Assembly (NCBI GenBank): GCA_028023455.1
Contig: JAQFVV010000144.1
Span: 186,001-250,000, forward strand
From: Epiperipatus broadwayi
Taxonomy: Eukaryota > Onychophora > Udeonychophora > Euonychophora > Peripatidae
Direction of reading: 5' to 3'
Length of the DNA stretch: 64,000 nt
Part shown: positions 22,701 through 34,215 of the stretch, piece after piece
How positions within the stretch are numbered: position 1 is the first letter of the stretch
Layout of the letters: every line of letters starts with the position of its first letter
Notes under the pieces: model-generated
What the model was told of the DNA's origin: nothing
What the model saw: the letters and a program-made list of their open reading frames with translations, nothing else
Database searches by the model: none
Position numbers and translations under genes: made by a program

Positions 22701-23377
22701 TGTTAAATAACTTGAGCTTTTTTTTAATGTTAATATTGTATTAAGAAAAATTAAGATCATTCCCCTCATATGACCCCAAATCCAATCATTGATTATTGAC
22801 TAAGGGGAATATACAATGGTGACAAATATATAAATATCTAAATAAACACTGTTGCTATTAAACACTAGATATTTATTTTTGAATTAAACACATATAGAGT
22901 ACAGTGACAACTGTGTGTAAATATAATGTTGTTAACTATAACATATTTTAATATATATTGTAATGGTAAATAAACGGTGCTACATTAATTTGTAACAGTG
23001 GGTCAGGGCTGAATCAAAGAACCTAAGCCTAACTTATTATGTAGTCCCAATGTTCGATCATTCACCAACAAAATAATGACAAATTTTAGCTTAACCTTTC
23101 AAAACACAAAAAAATATTATAGGTAAGTCAAATTTCACATGAATAATATCTGTTACTACACTACTATATGTGGACATTAATATTTTTAATATAGCTCAGG
23201 GTTTTACAGCATTTCTTACTATGTATATGCTAATAAGTATATAACTGTTCATTATAGTTTCATATGTGTGGCTAGCATAATATCACAATTAATAAACAAT
23301 GTCTTAATTCTTCCTACTTCTCAGGGATTTAATATTATTAAGATTCTTCTATATTTTGTATCAGTAAAGTTTCTTAG
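22701..23377. other. Non-coding stretch
   Basis: AT-rich. A slightly G+C-richer patch near 22975-23055 (CAGTGGGTCAGGGCTG) has no usable splice pair. Nothing supported. Confidence 0.45.
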
Positions 23378-23477
23378 GATAAGACGGGACACAAATTGGC
23401 ATTTTGTGATTGTATCCAGTTCATATCTGAAAGCATATAAATATAGCTGTGAAAGAAGTGCAGATGAGCTCTCGTAA
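23378..23477 (+). CDS. Possible exon, low support
   Basis: After an acceptor-like GTTTCTTAG, one phase is open for 33 codons (RRDTNWHFVIVSSSYLKAYK, then YSCERSADELS) up to a TAA at 23475-23477, or to a donor-like GTAAAA at 23474. G+C is higher than its surroundings. Its entry phase does not suit direct splicing from the microexon at 21670, so another exon would be needed or it belongs elsewhere. It could also be a repeat fragment. Confidence 0.25.
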
Positions 23478-24539
23478 AAAAATGTTTAAAATAAATAATA
23501 TTCACTTAACTACTTTACATAAAGTACAATGAAAATTCAGTAATTGTGATTAAAATTATGTGACCACATTATTAATCCAAATGAATGATGATAAATAAAA
23601 TAACAGCCATTATTTCGAAACAATAATTAAACAATTTTATTGTTTAATTGTTGATTTAAAATTATGAATGCATATGTATTAAGGTAAAATAAGCATAAAA
23701 TAAATAAATAAATATATTTAATTATATTCTCCACAATAAATGGGTTTATTTATAAGCGCTATTATAAAAGGATAGCATGTAGATGAGATGATGTGTAACC
23801 CTATGTGTTGCTAAAACATATACACTTATTAGAGAAGGTTGCTAATATGTAGAATATAAATAAATCCTTACTACTGTAAATTAAAATAGATTAAGAGATT
23901 TATCTATGTTTTATACCTCTTAAAAATTGCTTCTATTGGAGCACACTATCTAAATGGCATCCACTAAGTTTTATCACTTTTATTAGATATAACATTTAAT
24001 TCTCTCTAAGCCAATATAATGTCAATAGGTCAATGTTTCATATAATATTAAGATCTTAACAAATTCTATATTCGACATTTAGCCATGGACTTACTCTTAT
24101 TACTTATTATCTTCTAACCTTACTATTACATGTACATTTTAATCATTATTTAAAATGTGATACCATTACTGTTATATGAATATAAGAAAAATAAAATATA
24201 AGATATGTAAGATAAGAGCATCTCATCATCAATAAGAAAATATAATATTACTCTAGTAGTAGTAGTAGTAATAATAATAATAACAACAACTTATCTCTAA
24301 TAACAATAGCACATACAAACATCTTATATCAATTAAATATTTAAATCATACTACCTGATCTTTGCACTGATGAGAATGTTGAGAAATATTGACATATGCA
24401 ATAAAATTAAAATATTTCACAAAACACAGCAAAGAAATAAATGATTACATAACTATTATCCATTAAAGTTTATGAATATTATATATTCAATTTATCTATG
24501 CACATTTATTATAGATTACATTAATAGAATTTTTTTTTA
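23478..24539. other. Non-coding stretch
   Basis: AT-rich. Includes a perfect small hairpin (CAATTAAACAAT/ATTGTTTAATTG, about 23625-23655) and an (AGT)n-(AAT)n-(AAC)n simple repeat at about 24255-24292. Confidence 0.5.
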
Positions 24540-24689
24540 TTCACACACACATTCATTCTGCTTATCAGGTAACTGAGAAGAAAGACCATAATGTTTCTTG
24601 ATCTTAGGGATAAAACACAAATAAACTCACCAGGCTGGCTAATGTGTGTTGGTGAATAGCCAATTCATGTTCACATACTATATGAATAA

Positions 24690-24948
24690 TCACATAGTAA
24701 TAACAACTGCAACAACAAGAATATATAGAGTGGATATTAGGATTTTCCTATGCTTGGTTCCTTTAAGGTCTCCAAGAGGAATTAAAGGGTCTCTTCAGTT
24801 AACAGCAAATATGATTTAATCACATAGTAATAACAACTGCAACAACAAGAATATATGGAGTAGAAATTAGAAATTTCCTATGCTTGGTTCATTTAAGGTA
24901 TCCAAGAGGAATTAAAAGGTCTCTTTTCAGTTAACAGCAAACTTAATA
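24690..24948. repeat. Two-copy direct repeat, period about 128 bp
   Basis: Both copies contain AATCACATAGTAATAACAAC, TGCAACAACAAGAATATAT, TTTCCTATGCTTGGTTC and CCAAGAGGAATTAAA, then CAGTTAACAGCAAA. The second copy runs directly into the RTE fragment. No coding capacity. Confidence 0.75.
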
Positions 24949-25412
24949 TTAAAAGGAAATATGCCTATGTGTTTGAAAAGAAAGTTTTTAATAAATATGT
25001 TTTGTCATTTCTTATTTATGGATCTGAGACATGGACATTTAATAGAAGAGCAATATAGAGACTTCAAACCACTAAAAGAAGTATGGAGAGATGCATGTTA
25101 GGAGCAACAAGAAAAGATTGAAAACACAATACATGGGTAAGAGAACAAACAGGTGTTATTGACATCATTGAAAGAATTGAAAGATTGAAGTTAAGTTGGA
25201 TTGGACATATTCCTAGAAGAGATGATAATAGATGGACAATTTAAATCTTAAACTGAATTCCAAGAGATTGTAAAATGTGAGATGGATGGATGAATTAAGA
25301 AAGTGTGCAGGAATAATGTGGAAAAGAGAGACTAGAGATCAGAGAAGATGAATTAAACTTGGAGAGACCTTCATCCTGCAATGGAATTGATAATGTTTGA
25401 TGATGATGACAT
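24945..25412 (+). pseudogene. RTE-type LINE 3' fragment
   Basis: Reads KRKYAYVFEKKVFNKYV, SFLIYGSETWTFNRRAI, TKRSMERCMLGATRKD, WVREQTGVIDIIERIERLK, SWIGHIPRRDDNRWTI and a DQRR...LGETFILQWN tail in broken frames, ending in GATGATGATGAC. It is the best-preserved RTE tail in the window. Its last 120 bp form the start of the left arm of the large inverted repeat 25292-26358. Confidence 0.82.
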
Positions 25413-26358
25413 TAATAGAATTCATTTTATGAAGACATTCTCTTTATTCTTTCAAAATTTCGCTCTGTAATGTATGATTATTTTACTATAGTTGTTTTCC
25501 AAAATTATTTGATAGGTGAGATATCATTTTCAATGATGTTGATCACTTATGGTATGGTGTTTTCATTTTAAAAGAGCAATGACAAGATTTTTTATTCTGA
25601 TTTTAAATCATTTCTGAGGGTAACTATGTCACAAATTCCTGAGACAATTAGATTTCCTGTTGTTTATCCTTTTAAGATACAGGGGTGTTTTTCTATTTCG
25701 ATTTCCCAAAAGATTATTAAAAAATAGCAAAAAGATGATTATTAAATCAAGTCAGAAATTCTCATGTGTAAATGAATAAATATTTTAAGAAACTGTCGAC
25801 AAAGCAAAATCTAATCTATTTGGCATCACAATTTTAATAATTCCAAACTATTATGATGGCTACAGTTTCTTAAAACATTTATTTATTTACACATGTGAAT
25901 TTCTGACTTGATTTAATAATCATCTTTTTGCTATTTTTTAATAATCTTTTGGGAAATCGAAATAGAAAAATACCCCTGTATCTTAAAAGGATAAACAACA
26001 GGAAATCTAATTGTCTTAGGAATTTGTGACATAGTTATCCTCAGAAATGATTTAAAATCAGGATAAACAATCTTGTTATTGCACTTTTAAAATGAAAACA
26101 CAAGTGATCAACATCATTGAAAATGATATCTCACCTATCAAATAATTTTGGAAAACAACTATAGTAAACTAATCATACATTACAAAGTGAAATTTTGCAA
26201 GAATAAAGAGAATGTCTTCATAAAATGAATTCTATTAATGTCATCATCATCAAGCATTATCAATTCCATTGCAGGATGAAGGTCTTTCCAAGTTTAATTC
26301 ATCTTTTCTGATCTCTAGTCTCTCTTCTCCACATCATTCCTGCATACTTTCTTAATTC
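25292..26358. repeat. Large inverted repeat (arms about 500 bp, spacer 65 bp)
   Basis: The left arm 25292-25796 and right arm 25862-26358 are reverse complements at high identity by eye, with few mismatches and small indels. Examples are GACTTGATTTAATAATCATC with GATGATTATTAAATCAAGTC, and GGGAAATCGAAATAGAAAAA with TTTTTCTATTTCGATTTCCC. The outer 120 bp of each arm is RTE 3'-end sequence and the inner 380 bp is unrelated AT-rich DNA. The 65-bp spacer is 25797-25861. A transcript across it would form a long double-stranded RNA hairpin. Confidence 0.9.
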
Positions 26359-28439
26359 AGACATCAGCTAATCAACTGGTATAAATATTAATGTTGGGTA
26401 AAAACAGCCAGTCTTTACAAAATTTTACTGCAATCAGAACCTAAGTAAGCTAAAACTTTAAAATAGCATTTTTTTATCTTTATCAATCATGGTTTAGTAG
26501 GTATAGGCTAACCATGATTGATAAAGACAAACAACAACATTAAATAGACAAGAAACTATCACTTGTTATTATTTCAAGAAAATCTCATTTATTGCAGTGA
26601 ACTGATAATGGAGATTTGATAAATTTTCAATGGAATACTGATTAATGATTTCAATTTAATTGCTGATCTTTTCATTTTAAAGTATTGGTAAATCATTGAT
26701 TTATTTATAAAACTATTTCTATCAATGTCAATCAAGTTGCTTGTATCTACTGAAATAATGTTGAAACAACTTTTTATTTCAAAAAGTGTGAATATTTGTC
26801 TCAAAGCTGTAGACTACCTCATCATCAATTACTGAAAGAGAAACTTTAAGAAATAATTTTCAACTCAAATATATTGTCATAAACTTCACTGCTTGGTGAA
26901 ATTCTGAACTTTAATTTAAAAATCAAGGAAATCAATCTGAATATGAATTATAGCTTATTTGCTTGGTTATATATGACGTGAACTATTTTAGCAACAAGGA
27001 TTAAATATCATACTTCAAATGAAAGAAGTGGTGAATGTTAATCCTTTGTGTATAAAGATATAAAGTCTTTTCAAACAGATTAAATTGGTTCTTCATATAG
27101 CAAACTATGATTCACCTCCAGAGCTTGAAGTAATGTATGATGGATTATAAATGTGAAGTATTATATGACTAATGGATTATGGATTATAAAATGCAAAATA
27201 TTGAATATATAAAAAAGTCAACATATTGGCAATCCTTGTAATGGATTAATGTGTTAAATATAAATCATATTGGATTAATAAATGTGTTTAATGGAATTTT
27301 ATTAATCTTTATATTGTGCTTCAGTAAGGATTAAATTACAAAAAGGAAAATTAAGTGTGCTTCATATCATCTTTGATGCTTTTATTTAAAATATTTCTGT
27401 AAATTCCCCAAAACATTGGAATATTTTTCATGTATCAATATTTTATTGGGATGTTTTAATTGTAATAACTGTTGATACATAAACCAATGGATTATTTAGT
27501 GAATTTATTATAATTGTTTCTTATTTAGTTAGTTATTATAATTGTTATTGTTGTAATAAAGAAAAATAAAAGTTTTCAGATGTTATTATATGAATGTACA
27601 GGTAATATTTTTATTAATTTTATTTTTTTATTATATTGTATGTGATTAAATAAGTAACTTTAAACATAAAAAATTTTGCTATATTGAAATTATTGTATGT
27701 TTATAGGTTCTTAAGTTTCAACCTCCAAGCTAAAAGGAATTAATCATTCTTAGTTAGATAAATAGGTCCGAATATTTATGCATCACTTCTATATATTAGA
27801 ATTAATTTTTAAATGCCATATTGTATGCAATAAGGTATCCCTGTAATACAAGCTATATTTTGTTAATAGAGGTTTACTCCTAACAATTAAGCCTTCAAAT
27901 GAATCCAGTAAAGTATTTTGAGGTGTATATATGTTTTAAATGTCATTTTGGGAGTGTTAAGCAATACTTTCATCTGTTTTTTTAAAAAATAAAACGTCTG
28001 TGTTAAGTGAGATTGATTAATGATTGATTAAATATGGAAACAAACTAAATAAGACAGCATAAAATATCATTTATTATTATGATATCATTATTATCCTCCG
28101 GTATTTAAATTGAGGATTTGCTTTTAAAATAATTTGCAACCTCTTCTGATGTAGTGTGTGTCTTGCAACACTGTATGAATATGCATTTACATATTCCGTG
28201 CAATTATTAATTTTTAATACTATCTCTTTTGTCATTATTAAATAAACATTACCACTGCATATTTATGAAATAAAGGTCACATTTAAGATGGTAGATTACA
28301 TGTAAATCTATTTGGATTAAATACATCATTATTTGTTATTGTTGCTATCTGAAATACAAAGTTATAGGATAAGATGATGTACATAAAATTCTTTTACATT
28401 ATCATCTATTAAGATACATGAATAAACTTTACATCCATA
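26359..28439. other. Non-coding stretch with one perfect short hairpin
   Basis: No gene. 26477-26494 (TCTTTATCAATCATGGTT) and 26510-26527 are a perfect 18-bp inverted repeat with a 15-bp loop. The rest is AT-rich DNA with repeated ATGGATTATAAA-like stretches near 27130-27200. Confidence 0.5.
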
Positions 28440-28640
28440 TTTATTCTTCTTAAACCACTAAACATCACATGATCACAACTGATCCTCACTGATGAAAGCC
28501 ACAAGCTAGAAACTAGTCTAGAGATATTGGATGAGTAGGCACTAGATGGGATTTTATGCACAAACCGTCTTGCACCTATTGATTACTCTGGCTTGCACTG
28601 AGTTGCACTACAGAAGGGAGGTTTAACCTCTGTGTATTTA
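28440..28640 (+). repeat. Dispersed repeat carrying a hammerhead-like core
   Basis: Related to 35280-35495: both start AAAC(C/T)ACTAAACATCA, and both contain ATTTTATGCACAAA, TTGATTACT(C/A)TG(G/A), CTTGCACTG(A/G)G and CCTCTG at the end. Only this copy keeps the ribozyme-like middle. G+C is higher than its surroundings. No ORF. Confidence 0.6.
28480..28526 (+). ncRNA. Type I hammerhead ribozyme, degenerate
   Basis: An intact CTGATGA (28489-28495) and GAAA (28509-28512) flank a small helix II (AGC/GCT, loop CACAA). A minimal helix III follows (AC-TA-GT), with cleavage-site C at 28518 in the standard GTC context. Helix I forms between 28482-28488 (ATCCTCA) and 28519-28525 (TAGAGAT), with two C-A mismatches that G-to-A changes would explain. 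The first helix II pair is A-A instead of G-C, another pair of likely transitions. All invariant core bases are present. The very short helix III matches the minimal hammerheads of Penelope-like elements and retrozymes, which may act as dimers. Confidence 0.6.
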
Positions 28641-29825
28641 TTCTTATTTTATGTAAATGATTTTAATCGATTCATAACCCTGAGATAAAGCATTAGTCAA
28701 CCTTATATTTAAAATTGCTAGCGTAAATACAACTCAGTGTATACTTAATTAGTTCTTTTATTAAGAATATTATATTTTAGCAAATATTTACTTAAAAATT
28801 GATTAAGAGTAGTATCAAACATATACTGAATACCCTGAGAAAATTATTTATTTCTACTTTTATATATTATTAAAGTATAAAATATATAGTATTATCTTTT
28901 TGTCTATGTGGAAGTGAGAACATATATATGTGTATAGCAAGTTGATTTAGTATTCAGCACTTCTGCATTAGAGCTTGCTTAGAGTTTCCATCCTTGACCT
29001 TTAGTCTTGGATTGCAGAGGTTATAACATATATATTGGTTGCTACAAAGAGTAGACTTTGGCTACAGGTGCAGAAAAATCAAGTGATTTGCTGTTATTAA
29101 ATTTTTATGCAACATATAAAATTAACAATCACAAATATTTTGCTTCAGAAAAGTGAGTATAAAGGAACATTAATGCTTGCTCACTTAAATTAATGAAATT
29201 TAGAAAAATTACACTATTGTTAATAGAATATTTTAAAAAATCCCTTTACACGAGTACTTACAATAATAGTTGCATTAAAACTAGGATTATCCCATTAATT
29301 TTTGCAAGAAAATTGATGTTCATTCTTTCATTAGCTATAAATAATAAAATTATTAACTTGGTCTTTAAGGATTGTCATGTTATTGAAACATGGAATCTCT
29401 TAAAAAGCATGTTATACATAAAAGTAAATACAATTATAATTTTACACTCACAAAAAAGAATCATGACTAGTTTTCTGAAGATGATTTTTATTATTAGTGA
29501 CCTGATTAACAGGAATTATATGTTTAGTAGAATAATAAATTAAATACGAATCTCCTATAGAGATTTAAAGGAAGAAAGTCACAGACTGATATGAAGGCTT
29601 AAAAATGATTGATGGATTAAAACTGTAAAGGAGACATTCACTGATTCCTGATTACTTCAGATTTTTTTTTTTGATACATTGAAAGCAACTTATAGATCTG
29701 AAAAGATAAAAAAAAAACCCATCATAATTGTATTAAATCCAGCAGTGGCTTTTTCTTTTATTTGATGACTGATGTATGCAAATTCCATTACCCTCTTTGT
29801 TTATATTCAATCCTGTCGACTGTGC
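28641..29825. other. Non-coding stretch
   Basis: AT-rich. A 116-codon plus frame at 29193-29543 is Ile/Lys/Asn-rich with no recognisable motif or splice support; I treat it as chance. Confidence 0.45.
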
Positions 29826-30788
29826 CATTGATGTATCCATATGTATGATTATATACATTAAGACATAATGTTTTTAAGTAATCAGAATAGCGAATAGTCT
29901 GCAACAACTCTATTTCTACAGTTCACTAAAGTTCAATTCCCTCGATGTTCTTTCAGGCTGGCTGCTACAAAAACAGTTCACAATGGGCATACCTTAGCCC
30001 CAGTCCAGTTTAGCTGTACACGAACTCTTCATAGTAAACACTGCGACTGACCTTAAGTTCCTTACAGTTTCTGTCTCTGCAACAGTCTACCAGTAACTCC
30101 AGTTGAAAACCGCTGGAAACTCAACTCTTTATTCAGCTGCAAATAATTAAGGCATTGGCGTAATGGCGATCGACAATTCCAAGAAATTTTTGCTGATTGC
30201 AAATATTTCTAGATAAGAGACCGTACCTTATTGGACAATGTAATTGATTGTTGCAGTTAGTAGAAAGCTATAAAAAGATTGGATAACAACTACGCAGAGT
30301 AGTCTAGAGAGTAGTAGAGACAGTATTTGAGTGCATCTACAGTAGAGTTACTGTTCAATTCCAGTAGGAGACATCTAGTGTCAGTGCTTGTGGTTAATGT
30401 CCAGTTCCCAGTGGAAATGTAGTTCACAAGTATAGCTGAAGGAGACCACAGCCTGAAGAAACCGTCTGGATAGCAGCTGAATAAAGAGTTGAGTTTCCAG
30501 CGGTTTTCAAGTGGAGTTACTTGTAGACTGTTGCAGAGACGGAAGCTGTAAGAAGCTTAAGGTCAGTCGCAGTGCTTACTAAGAAGAGTTCATGTACAGC
30601 TAAACTGGACTGGGGCTAAGGTATGCCCATTGTGAACCGTTTTTGTAGCAGCCAGCCTGAAAGATCATCGAGGGAATTGAACTTTAGCGAACTGTAGAAA
30701 TAGAGTTGTTGCAGACTATTCGCTATTCTGATTACTTAAAAACATTGTGTCTTAATATGTATAATCATACATATTGATACATCAATGA
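29826..30788. mobile_element. Inverted-repeat element with promoter-like and poly(A)-like core
   Basis: The left arm 29826-30140 and right arm 30473-30788 are reverse complements over about 315 bp with roughly 5% mismatches by eye. The tips are CATTGATGTATC and GATACATCAATG; matching blocks include GAATAGTCTGCAACAACTC and CAGTCCAGTTTAGCTGTAC. The 332-bp spacer contains TATAAAAAG (30269-30277), and the right arm begins with AATAAAG (30480-30486). The left arm carries that signal in reverse. G+C is well above background. Read left to right, the spacer plus right arm resembles an LTR-like promoter to poly(A) module with a truncated inverted copy in front. It could be two LTRs in inverted array, a DIRS-like terminus or a foldback transposon. 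There is no ORF. Confidence 0.65.
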
Positions 30789-32519
30789 CAATGATATTTT
30801 TAATGTTTATAAAGGGTATTTTGTTCATCTTGAATAATGATATAAGAATTAAAATGACAATTTTAATGATATATTCATTTTATTTATTTTATCCAGCATA
30901 GAAAAGACAAAACATTTATTTGAATTTTAAAAGACCGTGGTAGGTCATTATGATATATTTGTAAAAGTTTTAAAGTATGGTGGAAGTCCTGTTAATTTCA
31001 CAAAACATTGAATATTTTTTAGAATATACTGCTAATTTGAAAATTAGTTCTAGTGGAAGATCTTTTTTAATTTTGATTTTTGTGTGATTATTACTATGTT
31101 TTCGAATGTCTTTGGTTTATTATATTGTTTCATTTTGCTCAAACTTTTTGCATATTTATTACAAAAGTCATTTATAATTAAAAATATTATATTAAAAGTG
31201 AGAAATCTCAAGTTCATTTCTATTTATTTTTCCCATGAGATTAAGTGCAACACATCTCAACTAATCTGTGCAATTGCCAAATTTTGAAATATTCCTCACT
31301 CTTTCCCCCAACTATTCTCAGTTAAGAATTGATTGTTGAGCTTTATGTCTAAGTTCTTATCGCTGAATAATTTATTAAAATTATACTTATAAATTGTTGT
31401 AAGTATAGCATTTTGATAATAACAGTTGTTCTTTATTTCTGAAGTGAACAGTAACTATATATATACAAATAAACTTTATAATGAAAATAAATTTACTTAA
31501 AAAATGCAATCCACTTAACCTGTTTTCATGCTTTCCTATGATAATTATTGCAAGTATTAAAGTAATCACGATATATAAGAATTCACTTATTTACTGCACA
31601 CGGTTAGAGGACTTTTCTATAATTATATGTATACCATCTGGTTTATAAAAAATTCTTGAATCTGGCTCCTTGAATGCTAATAGTTGCAATGAATCCAGTT
31701 TTGAAATTTTATCAAATAGTTTGATTACTGTGGGCCATTATTTGTTTAATATTATTTACAATAGTGACATAAAAGCGCTCAAAAACAGCTCCATTGTTTG
31801 GAATTTTTAAATAAATTAATCTTCATTTTAAAGTACTATTTCGTTATTTTACATATTTACTGGATAGAATTGTTTTATCAATTATATATATATTAAGCAT
31901 TGAAGTAATAGTTACTAATTTAGAAAACTTATTAAATTTTAAAAATGGTCTTGCTTGACAGATATTCAAATAAATAAATAAATAATATATTATTTTTACA
32001 GATGAATAACTTTAAGCATTTCCTTTTTTAATAAAGATTGCATTTGTAATAACTTTTAATGCTACTTAAAGTTTGTGTTATTAAAAAAAATCTTCGTATT
32101 AAGAATAGCTTAATTCATATACTTAATCTTTATTGTTAAAAGACGAATTTGTTTTAATAATAAATTAGAAGTGATAGAATCATATGACTATTGAAAGTCA
32201 CTCGAAGTTTGATCAAATATTAAGCTAAGTTTGAATCTTCATGATCATCATAGTTTTTGTCTTTAATCAACAAATATTTTTGATTTATTCAAGCATATTA
32301 AGTAATAAACTAGAATCATCATTAGAGACCAGCAAAAAAAAGTTTACATGTAATATTGACATAATTTATTTAATAACATATCCTCTACAAAGCAGCCTTA
32401 GAATCAGCAGCATTTTCTATATAAAACGTGGTTTGTTGGTTAAGTTTCTAATCTAAACAAGAACTTAAATTTTTAGTCATTGTGTAACAAAGACGATAAC
32501 CTTTTTTTACATTATATAA
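30789..32519. other. Non-coding stretch
   Basis: AT-rich. Several short open frames without motifs. No repeat boundaries recognised. Confidence 0.5.
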
Positions 32520-32641
32520 TGAATATTTGAATACAAGTATAATGTATATACTGAACTTTAGATATAATTAGAGAGGATTTGAACACAGACGAGAAGTTCT
32601 CTTCAGCTATCCACTCCATCTCAACTTAATATGAAAAAGAT

Positions 32642-32707
32642 AAATGATCTCCAATATATGTATTTTGTGCTGAAGTAGCACTCATCACTTGGTCCAGATC
32701 ATTATTT
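32642..32707 (-). ncRNA. Hammerhead ribozyme, cluster I copy A
   Basis: On the minus strand outer helix I AATGATC pairs perfectly with GATCATT, a TGG bulge follows, and CCAA pairs with TTGG. Helix II GTGCT/AGCAC is perfect, with the canonical G-C closing pair. Two core bases are mutated (CTGATGA is GTGATGA; GAAA is AAAA), so the copy should be inactive. Its intact helices are strong evidence for the family structure. Confidence 0.7.
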
Positions 32708-33120
32708 CCCACACATATATATAATCAGAGGTCATTTTACATTAAGATAGAAAAACTTCAAACTTTAATGGACAGGCTTCTATGTTTACCACTTTCCAAT
32801 TTTTCAGCCATCCATATTATTGAAAATCTGATGATGTAATGCTCAAAGCCCTTGTTGATGCCAATATTGTTGTCATACCCATATTGACTTTAAGTCACTC
32901 TGACTCCTCATATATAGGACTTTAATATGTCCAATTTAAATATACAGGAGAGGGATGTGCAGAATTCAGGCTGCATCTATAATATTTGGGTAGAAATATA
33001 ATGTGTATACTGAACTTTAGATATAATTAGAGGGGATTTGAACACAGAGTTTCATGATCCCTTCAGCTATCCATTAATAACCAATGCACATGACTACATA
33101 CATGTGAAAAAGATGAGCGA

Positions 33121-33186
33121 TAATGATCTGGACCAACTGATGAGTACTGGTTCAGCTCAAAATATGTATATTAGAGATCAATTATC
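33121..33186 (+). ncRNA. Hammerhead ribozyme, cluster I copy B
   Basis: TAATGATC, TGG and ACCAA precede an intact CTGATGA (33135-33141). Helix II is weakened (GTACT with AGCTC) and GAAA has become AAAA. TAATGATC can pair with GATCAATTA with one bulge. Probably inactive. Confidence 0.6.
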
Positions 33187-33584
33187 TTTTTGACATGTAT
33201 AGGTCATGTGTATTGATGATATAAGATGGAATGGATAGCTGAAGGGAGCTTAAAACTGTGTTCAAATCCCCTTTAATAACATCTAAAATTCAGTATATAA
33301 ATTAGACTTGTATTCAAATATTACAAATTCAGCCTGGATTCTGCCCATTCCTTTAATGTATATTTAAATGTAAATATTAAGGCCCTATATATGAGTAATC
33401 AGAATGACTTAAAGTCAACATGAATATAACAACAAGATTGGCATTAATAAGAAGTTTGAACATTCTATCATCAGATTTTCGCTGAAGAGTTGGAAGGTAA
33501 AAAGTGAAACCTGTCTATTGAATTTTGAGTATTTGCTATCTTAATATAAACTGAGCACTGATTATATAGATATGTGTGGGGAAT

Positions 33585-33644
33585 GATGATCTGGACAACT
33601 GATGAGTGCTGGTTTACCATGATATAAGTATGTTGGAGATCATC
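33585..33644 (+). ncRNA. Hammerhead ribozyme, cluster I copy C
   Basis: Helix I outer arms GATGATC and GATCATC are perfectly complementary and differ from copies A and E-H at matching positions. CTGATGA is intact; helix II is GTGCT with a one-base-damaged ACCAT; GAAA is GATA. Decayed. Confidence 0.62.
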
Positions 33645-34053
33645 TTTTTCACATGTCTATGATCATGTGTAATGGTTATATAAAATGGACTGGATATCTG
33701 AAGGGAACTTGAGACTCTGTGTTCAAATTCTTTCTAATTATGTCTAAAGTTTGGTATATACATTATATTTGTATCCAAATATTACAAATTCAGCCTGGAT
33801 TCTGTCCATCCCTCTTTTGTATATTTAAATGGACATATTAAGGTCCTATATGAGGCTCAGAATGACTTAAAGTCAACATGGGTATGACAATATTGGAATC
33901 AACAAAGATTTTTAACATTCTATCATCACATTTTCAATAATATGGATGGCTGAAGAGTTGGAGAGTGGAGAAGTTTGAAGCCTGTCCATTAAAGTTTGAA
34001 GATTTGCTATCTTAGTATAAACTGAGTACTGTTTATATATGTGTGTGGGAGAT

Positions 34054-34114
34054 GATGATCTGGACAAACTGATCAGTACTGGTTCAGCATGAAATAAGTA
34101 CATTGGAGATCATT
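34054..34114 (+). ncRNA. Hammerhead ribozyme, cluster I copy D
   Basis: Helix I GATGATC/GATCATT (one G-T), the core box CTGATCA (one change, G8 to C), helix II TACT...AGCAT partly paired, and GAAA intact followed by TAAGTACATTGG. Decayed. Confidence 0.58.
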
Positions 34115-34215
34115 TATCTTTTTTACATGTATTTGGTCCTGTGTATCGGTCATATAATATGGGGTGGATAGCTGAAGGATGCTTGAAAATGTGTATTCAA
34201 ATCCCTTCTACTGAT

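Larger units (their letters stand above)
32520..34215. mobile_element. Hammerhead-bearing repeat cluster I (retrozyme-like)
   Basis: Units of about 460-470 bp with common landmarks: GAACACAGA at one end, a ribozyme, CTATCTTA(A/G)TATAAACTGAG, GCCTGTC(C/T)ATT, TCTATCATCA(G/C)ATTTTC, CAGAATGACTTAAAGTCAA and ATTCAGCCTGGATTCTG. One unit and part of another run in minus sense (32520 to about 33105; the landmark TGAACTTTAGATATAATTAG repeats at 460-bp spacing). Three then run in plus sense (about 33106-34215; ribozymes at 33121, 33585 and 34054). No coding capacity. The same family recurs at 54113-55480. Tandem non-coding monomers with one type I hammerhead each are the hallmark of animal retrozymes, whose monomers are usually somewhat shorter. 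Confidence 0.75.

Noticed and set aside
29193-29543. 116-codon plus-strand frame
   Set aside because: Ile/Lys/Asn-rich composition mirrors base composition; no domain or exon signal.
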